From contig CAXTVX010000001.1 of the NCBI GenBank assembly GCA_964247755.1, positions 310,001 to 374,000 of the forward strand: DNA of 64,000 nucleotides, read 5' to 3'. Within the stretch, counting starts at the first letter, position 1; every line of letters begins with the position of its first letter. Of the stretch, positions 1 through 6,898 are shown piece after piece. The notes beneath the pieces were generated by a model. The model was not told where the DNA came from. It ran no database searches and saw only the letters and a list, made by a program, of their open reading frames with translations. Origin of the DNA: Lichenicola sp964247755. GTDB taxonomy: Bacteria > Pseudomonadota > Alphaproteobacteria > Acetobacterales > Acetobacteraceae. A program made the translations under genes and the position numbers.

Positions 1-289
1 CGGTGAAGGCCTTGGACACGCTGTCGACCGCGTAGCGGGTGCGGGGAGTGGCGGAACGTTGCGGGTGGAGGCGGGCCTGGCCGTAGGCGCGGGCATAGGC
101 GAGCCGGCCGTCCTGCACCACCGCCACCGAGACCGACGGCGCGCCGCTGCGGGCCAGCCATTCCCGCACGCTGTCGTCGATCGCCCGCGTCTGCTGCGCG
201 GTCAGCGGCGCGGCGATCGCCAGCGGTGCGGCCAGGACCAGCGCGGAGGCGAGGATCGAGGCCGGCAGCAGGGTTCTCAAGTCCGGCAT
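1..289 (-). CDS. Serine hydrolase of the beta-lactamase/penicillin-binding family, N-terminal 96 residues only
   Basis: The gene runs off the left edge, so only its first 96 codons are visible. Residues 1-27 form a signal peptide (hydrophobic stretch ending AIAAPL), so the product is secreted or periplasmic. The following segment, with SVSVAVVQDGRLAYARAYG, is the typical N-terminal sheet of class C-type serine hydrolases. YAVDSVSKAFT holds the SxxK motif, with Ser90 as the likely nucleophile and Lys93 as the general base. The later YxN and KTG-like motifs lie outside the window, so esterase, beta-lactamase and D,D-peptidase activities cannot be told apart. The ATG (287-289 on the minus strand) is chosen because it gives a clean signal peptide. 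Confidence 0.85.
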   Translation of the reverse strand, partial: MPDLRTLLPASILASALVLAAPLAIAAPLTAQQTRAIDDSVREWLARSGAPSVSVAVVQDGRLAYARAYGQARLHPQRSATPRTRYAVDSVSKAFT

Positions 290-442
290 CTCCCGTGTCG
301 GAGGGCCAAGCGTATCGGCCGGCCCGAGGCGGGTCCAGGCGCGTCGGACCCTGTGGCAGATCGGCACGGGGGGCGAGGATTCGAGCGCCGGTCACACGCT
401 CCGGTTGATCGGAGGGGCGGCGCTGGTCACCATGGTCCGGTC

Positions 443-1759
443 ATGCCCCCGCCGCACGCCACCGGTGTCCTGCCACGCCTGTCCCGGCTGCTGCCGCTGC
501 TGCCGCTGCTGTGCCTGCTGGCGGCGTGCGGCAGCGGCGGCCGCACGGCGCAGACCGGCTACGGTGTCGGCAGCATGAGCTATCCCGAGCCGGGGCCGCC
601 GGAGGATCCGTGGCGGCCCTACATCCGGCAGGCGTCCGACCGGTTCAGCGTGCCGCAGGCCTGGATCCGGGCGGTGATGCACCAGGAATCCGGCGGGCAC
701 GAGTATCGCAACGGCGAGCCGATCACCTCGAGTGCCGGGGCGATGGGGCTGATGCAGCTGATGCCGGCGACCTATGCGGACCTCGAAGGGCAGTATGACC
801 TCGGCAGCGACCCGTTCGAGCCGCACGACAACATCATGGCCGGCACCGCCTATATCAGCCAGATGTACCGGAAGTATGGGGCGCCGGCGTTCCTGGCCGC
901 CTACAATGCCGGGCCGCAGCGACTGGACGACTACGTGGCGCAGGGGCGGCCGCTGCCGAACGAAACGGTGGATTACGTCGCCGCGATCGCGCCGCATCTC
1001 GGCACCGAGATCGCGATGACCGGGCCGCTGGCGGCGTATGCGGCGGGCGGCGGCAGCGCCTACGCGGGGGATGACGACGCGCTTCCGGTGCGGCTCGCGT
1101 CGTATCGGCCGGTGCGTCGCAGCCGCCGGAGCTCATACGCCCCCGCCTGCTGGCACGATCCGGACGCGGCCTACGATCCCGACGCGCCGTGCCAGGCGCC
1201 GCCCGCCCTGGCGCCGCCGGTGCAGTCGGCGATCGCGTATGCGCCGGCGGCTCCGGTGGCCGCTGCCGGCTGCGTGCGCGATCCCGACGCGGCCTATGAC
1301 TCGCCTTGCGGAATGCGTGCGCCGGCGCCGGTCCCCTCGGCCATCGCCCATGCGTCGGCCGCCGCGGCCGGCTGTGCTCCTGATCCCGACGCCGCCTACG
1401 ACTCTCCGTGCCCGGCCCGCGCCGTGACGGCGTTCCCTGCTACGCGCCCGCAACCGACCCGCCCGGCGCTGGTGCTGGCGAGCGCCACGGTGCCCCTGCG
1501 GTGGGCCGGGGCCTGGGCGATCCAGGTCGGTGCGTTCGTGTCGGTGGATCAGGCGCGCTTTGCGACCACCATGGCGCGGCAGGCCGACTTCGCGCTGCTC
1601 GCGGGCAGTCAGAGCGTGGTGCAGCCGACCAGCCCGTTCGGACGCGGCGTGCTCTACCGCGCCCGGCTGGCCGGCCTGGCGCGGGGCGACGCCGGCAGCG
1701 CCTGTGCGGCGCTGCGGGAACGCAACATCCCCTGCATGGTGGTCACGCCGGGCGGCTGA
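443..1759 (+). CDS. Lipoprotein lytic transglycosylase with SLT domain, Cys-bracketed repeats and SPOR domain
   Basis: A 438-aa envelope enzyme expected to cleave peptidoglycan glycan strands. Residues 1-28 are a lipoprotein signal ending in LLAAC (lipidated Cys29). Residues 60-190 form an SLT/goose-lysozyme-like fold: VMHQESGG carries the likely catalytic Glu82, followed by GAMGLMQLMPATY and AAYNAGP. A low-complexity Ala/Pro linker holds three copies of a Cys-bounded DPDAAYD repeat. The C-terminal 80 residues, opening with WAIQVGAF, are a SPOR domain, which in this family binds denuded glycan at division sites. The reading frame stays open upstream to position 59, but this ATG places the signal correctly. 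No close Shine-Dalgarno is seen; a GGAGG lies about 30 nt upstream. Confidence 0.9.
   Translation: MPPPHATGVLPRLSRLLPLLPLLCLLAACGSGGRTAQTGYGVGSMSYPEPGPPEDPWRPYIRQASDRFSVPQAWIRAVMHQESGGHEYRNGEPITSSAGAMGLMQLMPATYADLEGQYDLGSDPFEPHDNIMAGTAYISQMYRKYGAPAFLAAYNAGPQRLDDYVAQGRPLPNETVDYVAAIAPHLGTEIAMTGPLAAYAAGGGSAYAGDDDALPVRLASYRPVRRSRRSSYAPACWHDPDAAYDPDAPCQAPPALAPPVQSAIAYAPAAPVAAAGCVRDPDAAYDSPCGMRAPAPVPSAIAHASAAAAGCAPDPDAAYDSPCPARAVTAFPATRPQPTRPALVLASATVPLRWAGAWAIQVGAFVSVDQARFATTMARQADFALLAGSQSVVQPTSPFGRGVLYRARLAGLARGDAGSACAALRERNIPCMVVTPGG
1148..1411 (+). repeat. Three in-frame Cys-DPDAAYD-Cys repeats inside the lytic transglycosylase
   Basis: Three coding repeats sit at 1148-1192, 1271-1309 and 1373-1411. 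Each encodes Cys, two residues, DPDAAYD, then SPC (PDAPC in the first copy). Ala/Pro-rich spacers of about 25 residues separate them. The paired cysteines could form small disulfide loops in the periplasm. The nucleotide copies have diverged, so this is an old duplication and not a slipping microsatellite. Confidence 0.8.
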
Positions 1760-1806
1760 ACCGTGGCAGCCGGCCGTCGTTTCCCTGGAGGCCCGAGGAG
1801 AACGAC

Positions 1807-2211
1807 ATGACCGAGATCACCAACCTGGACCCGCACGACCCGCTGCCGGATGGCCCGGCCATCATCCTGATGCGGCGCTTCGAGGAGGACGACCCGAAGC
1901 AGGACATGATGGAGCTGATCGTGATCGACGCCGACCAGACCGAGCGGACCAGCCGGCTGCTGACCCCGGACGGGTTGCCGATGCCGTGGGAGCAGGCGGA
2001 GCAGCGGGTGATCGGCGACGCCGAGGAGGCGGGGATCGAGCGGCTGTACCGGATCGACCGCACCGCCGGGCCGCGCGAGCACGAGGTCGAAGTCCATGGC
2101 GGCGACCGCACCGTGAACATGGACGCGCTGGACGACTTCGACCTGGAGGAAGGCGAGAAGGGCAGCGACATGCGCGACATGCCGCTCAACGCGGCGCCGC
2201 GGAAGTTCTGA
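1807..2211 (+). CDS. Small acidic protein of unknown function
   Basis: A 134-aa soluble protein rich in Asp and Glu, with no signal peptide, membrane segment or motif that I recognise. The N-terminal half (AIILMRRFEEDD, MELIVIDAD) looks like a compact beta-rich fold; the C-terminal tail is highly acidic (DDFDLEEGEKGSD). The start has a good Shine-Dalgarno (CCCGAGGAGAACGAC before ATG). It follows the transglycosylase by 47 nt and may share its transcript. Function unknown. Confidence 0.75.
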   Translation: MTEITNLDPHDPLPDGPAIILMRRFEEDDPKQDMMELIVIDADQTERTSRLLTPDGLPMPWEQAEQRVIGDAEEAGIERLYRIDRTAGPREHEVEVHGGDRTVNMDALDDFDLEEGEKGSDMRDMPLNAAPRKF

Positions 2212-2223
2212 ACCGTGGTCCAA

Positions 2224-2248
2224 CTCCGGGAGCGGGGTGCTCCCGGAG
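2224..2248. terminator. Hairpin between two convergent genes
   Basis: A perfect 9-bp stem (CTCCGGGAG / CTCCCGGAG) with a 7-nt loop lies between the converging ends at 2211 (+) and 2272 (-). There is no clear T run on either side, so it may be a bidirectional stem without a canonical U tract. Confidence 0.45.
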
Positions 2249-2271
2249 CTAGACAGGTTTGGACTCGAGCC

Positions 2272-3393
2272 TCAGGACGCGAGTCGGACGGGGCCGGACA
2301 TGGCGGGCCAGTCGGTGTAACCGGTGGAGTCGCCGCCGTACCAGTACTGCTTCGGCGCGTCCGCCAGCGGGGCGCCGGTGCGCAGCCGGTCCACCAGATC
2401 GGGGTTGGCGATGAAGGAGCGGCCGAAGCTGAACAGGTCGGCGTGGCCCTCGGCGATCGCCTTTTCCGCAAGCTCGGTCGTGTAGTTGTTGTTGGCCATG
2501 TAGGCACCGGTCACGTGCCGGCGCAGCAAGGCGAAGTCCACGTCCTCCGGATGGTCGCGGGTCTGCTGGGTGATGCCCTCGATCACGTGCACGTAGGCCA
2601 GGCCGAGCGGGGCGAGCCGGTCCAGGAACGCGCCGTAGGTGCCCATCACGTCGCTGTCGAGCGGGGTCTCGCCCGGCATGGTGGTGGTGGGAGACAGCCG
2701 GATGCCGACCCGCTCGCCGCCACCCCACACCTCGGTCACGGCCTGCGCCACCCCCAGCGGCAGGCGCAGCCGGTTCTCCAGCGAGCCGCCGTAGCGGTCG
2801 GTGCGCTGGTTGGTGCTGTCGCGGATAAACTGCTCCAGCAGGTAGTTGTTGGCGGCGTGGATCTCGACCCCGTCGAAGCCGGCGTCGCGCGCGCACCGGG
2901 CGGCGTTGCGGTAGTCGTCGACGATCGCCTCGATCTCGGCGGTCGCCAGCGCCCGCGGGGTCACGTGCTCCTGCATTCCGGCGTTGGTGAAGGCCTGGCC
3001 GACCGGCCTGATCGCCGACGGCGCCACCGGCAGCGCGCCGCCCGGCTGCAGGCTCGGATGCGAGATGCGGCCGGTGTGCCAGAGCTGCAGCACGATCAGG
3101 CCGCCATTGGCGTGCACCGCGTCGGTGACCCGACGCCAGGCCGCGACCTGTTCGGCGTTCCACATCCCGGGCGTCAGGGCGTAGCCGCGTCCCTGCGCGG
3201 AGATGTTGGTCGCCTCCGACACGATCAGCCCGGCCTGCGCGCGCTGGGCGTAGTAGGCGGCAGCGTAGTCCGGGACGATCCCATCGTCGCTGGAGCGGCT
3301 GCGCGTCAGCGGCGCCATGACGATGCGGTTGGCGAGGTCGAGGGCGCCGGCCCGGAACGGCTTGAACAGGGGGCTGTCTTGGTAGGGGGGCAT
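2272..3393 (-). CDS. Old Yellow Enzyme family FMN-dependent alkene reductase (NADH:flavin oxidoreductase)
   Basis: A 373-aa cytoplasmic TIM-barrel flavoenzyme expected to reduce activated C=C bonds (enones, N-ethylmaleimide, nitro compounds) using NAD(P)H and FMN. Family signatures are NRIVMAPLTRSR near residue 27, LQLWHTGR, EIHAANNYLLEQF (His and Asn that bind substrate), DRYGGSLENR and FGRSFIANPDL near the end. Length fits the NemA/OYE group. The ATG at 3391-3393 is chosen over upstream starts because CTGGAGACGCCCG gives a Shine-Dalgarno and the product then begins directly at the barrel. It appears monocistronic. Physiological substrate unknown. Confidence 0.92.
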   Translation of the reverse strand: MPPYQDSPLFKPFRAGALDLANRIVMAPLTRSRSSDDGIVPDYAAAYYAQRAQAGLIVSEATNISAQGRGYALTPGMWNAEQVAAWRRVTDAVHANGGLIVLQLWHTGRISHPSLQPGGALPVAPSAIRPVGQAFTNAGMQEHVTPRALATAEIEAIVDDYRNAARCARDAGFDGVEIHAANNYLLEQFIRDSTNQRTDRYGGSLENRLRLPLGVAQAVTEVWGGGERVGIRLSPTTTMPGETPLDSDVMGTYGAFLDRLAPLGLAYVHVIEGITQQTRDHPEDVDFALLRRHVTGAYMANNNYTTELAEKAIAEGHADLFSFGRSFIANPDLVDRLRTGAPLADAPKQYWYGGDSTGYTDWPAMSGPVRLAS

Positions 3394-4002
3394 CGGGCGT
3401 CTCCAGAAGTCGGGGGCGGCACGACGCGGCCGGTCGTGTGCAGGGCGAAAGGAGGGAACGGGAGCCGGCGCGACAAGGAGGACCGGGTTCGCATCACGCG
3501 CTTTCGATCGACCCGCCTGATCGCCGCCGGTGGCGCCGACGGAAGCTGGTCGCAGGTGCCCGGACCGGCCGTCCGACACCGCCAAGACGGCAGCGCGGCG
3601 GGAGTTCCGATCCGCGCAGGCGATCGGGGCCCGGGGACCTGCGCGCACGGCAACCGTCGCGGGCTTCGCCGGCCATGTCGGCCACCATGCTGCCATCTTG
3701 AGGGCGATGCTGCGCCAGGTCCGGATTCGCTCGCCAGGAGTCCAGGCGCCGCATCCGGCCCGGCGGTCGGTCTGCCGCCCCGTGGGCGGTAGCGGGATCG
3801 CCGGGAAGGGCGTATGCGGGGCTTGTTCCCGGGACGGTTTGTCCGGCGGTTGCCGGTCCTGCACGGGAGCGGTCGGATGGAGGAACGCGATCCTGCGATC
3901 GAGCTCGACCGAAGATGAGAAACCGAACCGGTTGTGCAACGATGACGCGGCCGGGAAAACCTGTCATGGTGATTTCGTGACACGTGATCGCGGGGTTGTG
4001 GC
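3394..4002. other. 609-bp stretch without a supported gene
   Basis: Open frames here show no recognisable protein features and look like GC-driven shadows. It lies upstream of both the OYE gene (minus) and the regulator (plus), so it should hold divergent promoters. No clear -35/-10 pair, hairpin or repeat was found. GC content drops toward 3900-4000, close to the regulator start. Confidence 0.5.
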
Positions 4003-6207
4003 TTGGAAACGCTGAGGCCGGGCCTGCCCAGGCCGGATGCCGTGCTGCTTCGGCTTCGGCTCATCGGCCGCATGCAGGCGCTGACGCTCGCCAACGAGAG
4101 CGTGCTGCCGCTCGGCCGCAAGACGCGCGGGCTGCTGGCGATCCTGGCGCTGTCCGGACGCCGGCCGGTGCTGCGACTCCGCTTGGCAGAGCTGCTGTGG
4201 AGCAGGCGGTCGGAGGAGCAGGCGCGGGCTTCGCTGCGCCAGGAGATCCACCGCCTGCTGGAGGCGCTGGCACCGGTGGGCGTCGACGTGATCACGGTGG
4301 AGCGGCACACGCTGGCGCTGAAGCCCGCCCTCACCTCGGTGGACGCCGAACGGATCCTCAACGCCAACGCCAACCAGGCCGAAACCCTGCCGCCGATCGA
4401 CGGCGTGCTGCTGGAGGAGCTCAACGGCACCGACCCGGCCCTCGACGCATGGCTGCAGGGCGAGCGGACCCGGCTGCGCGAGCACGCGATCGGGCTGTTC
4501 GAGCAGATGCTGCTGCGACAGCGCGAGCCGGCCGGAACCCTGGCGGCGGCGCGTCAGCTGCTGCTGCTGGACACGCTGCACGAGCGCGCCTGGCGGGCGA
4601 TGATCCGCGCGCAGCTGGAGCAGGGCGACACCGGGCTGGCGCTGCAGACCGCGGAACGGTGCAACGCCGCGTTCTCCGCCATGCATGGCGCGGAGCCCGG
4701 GCCGGAAACCAGGCGCCTGCTGTCGGAGCTTGGCCATTCCTCGTCGGGGTCGCTGGCCGGCGACATCCTCAGGAACGTCGCCAGCGCGTTCGGGGACGAT
4801 CCCGCTCCCGTGCAGGACGGGGGCGGAGCCGCCGCTTCCGAGCAGCGGACGGAGGCGGCGCAGGGGTTCGGCGCCATGCGGCCGTCGGAGCCTGCGGACG
4901 CGCGACGGCGCGACCCGAACGACAGCCATCCGCTGCTGGCGGTGCTGCCGCTGCTCGACCTCGACGGGGGCGGCCAGGGCAGCCTTGCCAACGGGGTGGT
5001 GGATGCGATCACCGCGGGGCTGGTGCGCCAGGGCCAGCTGAAGCTGCTCAGCGGCAGCGAGCTGCAGGGCAGCCTGTCGCAGGGACGCGAGGACGCGGTG
5101 CTGCGCCGCTCGTTCGGGCTCGACTACGTGCTCGACGGCACCCTGCAGCGCGCCGCCGGCCGGCTGCGCGCGATCGTCCGCCTGACCGACATACGCCAGC
5201 ACGGCCAGATCATCTGGGCGCAGCGCTTCGACGCGGCAGAGGCCGACCCGCTGGCGCTGCACGACCAGATCGCGACGGTGGTGTCGGCGCGGCTGCCGGC
5301 CGAGATCATGCTGGTGGAGGGGCGCCGCATGCGTCGTCGGCCGCTGTCGGAGCTGGATCCGCACGGGCTGGTGGTGCGGGCGTTCTCCTGCATCCTGACC
5401 GGGGACCGGACGCAGAGCGAGCAGGCGTTGTCGCTGCTGCGCCAGAGCATCGACCGCGACGGCGAGGATCCGCTGGCGCATGTCGCGGCCGGCCTCGCCC
5501 ACTTCCTGCGCGCGCTGCAACGCTGGGGCGATCCGGCGCGGGAGGCAGAGCTGGCCGACGCCTGCACCCGTGTCGCGGTCGAGCGCGCGCCGCTGCTGGC
5601 GGTGGCGATGGCGCTGCGCTGCCTGGTGCGCAGCGAGCTGGGCGACATGCCAGAGGCGGCGCTGGCGCTGGCCGAGCGCGCGCGGACGCTGCAGCCAGAA
5701 TCGCCGTCCAGCTGGGCGGTGTCGGCGTTCCCGCTGGTGCGGCTGGGCCGTCCCGACGAGGCCGCTTCCTGCCTCGCCCGCTACAAGACGCTGTTCCCGA
5801 CCCACCCGTTCGAGATGCTGCTGGACCTGCCGGGGATCATGATCCCGCTGCTGCAGGGCGACGACGAGGCGGCGGCACGGGTCGGTCTCACCCTGTCCGA
5901 GCTTCGTCCCGGCTTCGGGCCGTCGCTGGGTCCCTACCTGTCCGCCCTCGGTCACCTCCGCCGCGCCGGCGAGGCGGCACGGGTGCGCAGCCAGCTCGAG
6001 GCGATCTGGCCGGGCCTGGGGGTGTCGCAGCTGGTGGCGGCGGCCGGGCTGCGCCGCGCCGCCGACCGCGAGCGCTACGCCGCCGGGTTGCGCCTGGGTG
6101 GCCTGACGGAGGCTGGATCCGGCGGGGCCGCGGAGGATACGGACGGGACGCAGGCGGCGGCGATTGGCACGGCCGCGCCGCTTGGCGACGCCCGGCGGGC
6201 AGGATAG
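4003..6207 (+). CDS. Transcriptional regulator: winged helix, BTAD, TolB-like domain and TPR-type repeats
   Basis: A 734-aa protein with the architecture of SARP-like regulators. Residues 17-90 are an OmpR-type winged helix (RKTRGLLAILAL, LAELLW, ARASLRQEIHRL). Residues 100-245 are a bacterial transcriptional activator domain. Residues 305-410 (LLAVLPLLDL to IIWAQRFD) match the TolB N-terminal-like segment often attached to such regulators and to adenylate cyclases. The rest is helical and TPR-like. No cyclase domain or membrane segment is present. The start used is TTG; an in-frame GTG at 4042, closer to the conserved LRLRLIG, is an alternative. The signal and targets are unknown. Confidence 0.8.
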   Translation: METLRPGLPRPDAVLLRLRLIGRMQALTLANESVLPLGRKTRGLLAILALSGRRPVLRLRLAELLWSRRSEEQARASLRQEIHRLLEALAPVGVDVITVERHTLALKPALTSVDAERILNANANQAETLPPIDGVLLEELNGTDPALDAWLQGERTRLREHAIGLFEQMLLRQREPAGTLAAARQLLLLDTLHERAWRAMIRAQLEQGDTGLALQTAERCNAAFSAMHGAEPGPETRRLLSELGHSSSGSLAGDILRNVASAFGDDPAPVQDGGGAAASEQRTEAAQGFGAMRPSEPADARRRDPNDSHPLLAVLPLLDLDGGGQGSLANGVVDAITAGLVRQGQLKLLSGSELQGSLSQGREDAVLRRSFGLDYVLDGTLQRAAGRLRAIVRLTDIRQHGQIIWAQRFDAAEADPLALHDQIATVVSARLPAEIMLVEGRRMRRRPLSELDPHGLVVRAFSCILTGDRTQSEQALSLLRQSIDRDGEDPLAHVAAGLAHFLRALQRWGDPAREAELADACTRVAVERAPLLAVAMALRCLVRSELGDMPEAALALAERARTLQPESPSSWAVSAFPLVRLGRPDEAASCLARYKTLFPTHPFEMLLDLPGIMIPLLQGDDEAAARVGLTLSELRPGFGPSLGPYLSALGHLRRAGEAARVRSQLEAIWPGLGVSQLVAAAGLRRAADRERYAAGLRLGGLTEAGSGGAAEDTDGTQAAAIGTAAPLGDARRAG

Positions 6208-6324
6208 ACAGTCGGCTCGACGGGCGGGCTGTTCCGGCAGGCCGCTTCCCCCAGAGGCTTCCCCGCTTGCCGACGGCGTTCGCACGCATCGGGGCCGGCC
6301 GATCCCAGGTCGCTCAGAGGCACC

Positions 6325-6879
6325 ATGACGCTCCGCCCGCATGATCCCGTGACTGTCCAGGCGACGCGCCGCCGCCCGCGGCGACCGGCCGCCCTGGGTG
6401 CGGTCCTCGTCCTCTGCCTCGCCGGGTGCGGACATGGCTCGGGCGATCGCAGCCAGCCGCTGTCCGGCGACAGCACGCCGCTGTCCACGCCGAGCCAGGA
6501 GAACCACCTGCTCGGCGAGGACAAGAGCGCCGGCGCCGGCGACCAGGGTGCGGTGGGCGTGAACGCGTATCTGTGGCGCGGCGCGATCGACACCCTGTCC
6601 TTCATGCCGTTCGCCTCCGCCGAGCCGGAAGGCGGCATCATCATCACCGACTGGTACACGCCCCCGACCGTGTCCGGCGAGCGGTTCAAGGCCAACGCCT
6701 ACATCCTGGGCAAGCAGCTCCGCTCGGACGCGATCCGGGTGTCGGTGTTCCGCCAGGTGCTGCAGGACGGGCAGTGGGTCGACCAGCCGGTGGCGCCGAA
6801 CACCGCGGCCGACATCACCAACAAGATCCTGGCCCGTGCCCGGCAGCTGCGCGCCGATGCCGGCGGCGGCGCCGGCTGA
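6325..6879 (+). CDS. DUF3576 lipoprotein
   Basis: A 184-aa predicted lipoprotein. An Arg-rich n-region is followed by a hydrophobic core and the lipobox LAGC (Cys37). The conserved DUF3576 block is clear: GVNAYLWRGAIDTLSFMPF, IIITDWYTPP, RFKANAYILG, then a C-terminal helix. The family is alphaproteobacterial and typically lies directly before leuS, as here (19-nt gap). This suggests co-transcription with leuS-lptE-holA and an outer-membrane or envelope role alongside LptE, but no activity has been assigned. Shine-Dalgarno AGAGGCACC precedes the ATG. Confidence 0.85.
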   Translation: MTLRPHDPVTVQATRRRPRRPAALGAVLVLCLAGCGHGSGDRSQPLSGDSTPLSTPSQENHLLGEDKSAGAGDQGAVGVNAYLWRGAIDTLSFMPFASAEPEGGIIITDWYTPPTVSGERFKANAYILGKQLRSDAIRVSVFRQVLQDGQWVDQPVAPNTAADITNKILARARQLRADAGGGAG

Positions 6880-6898
6880 CGGGGACGGCATCGCGCCG

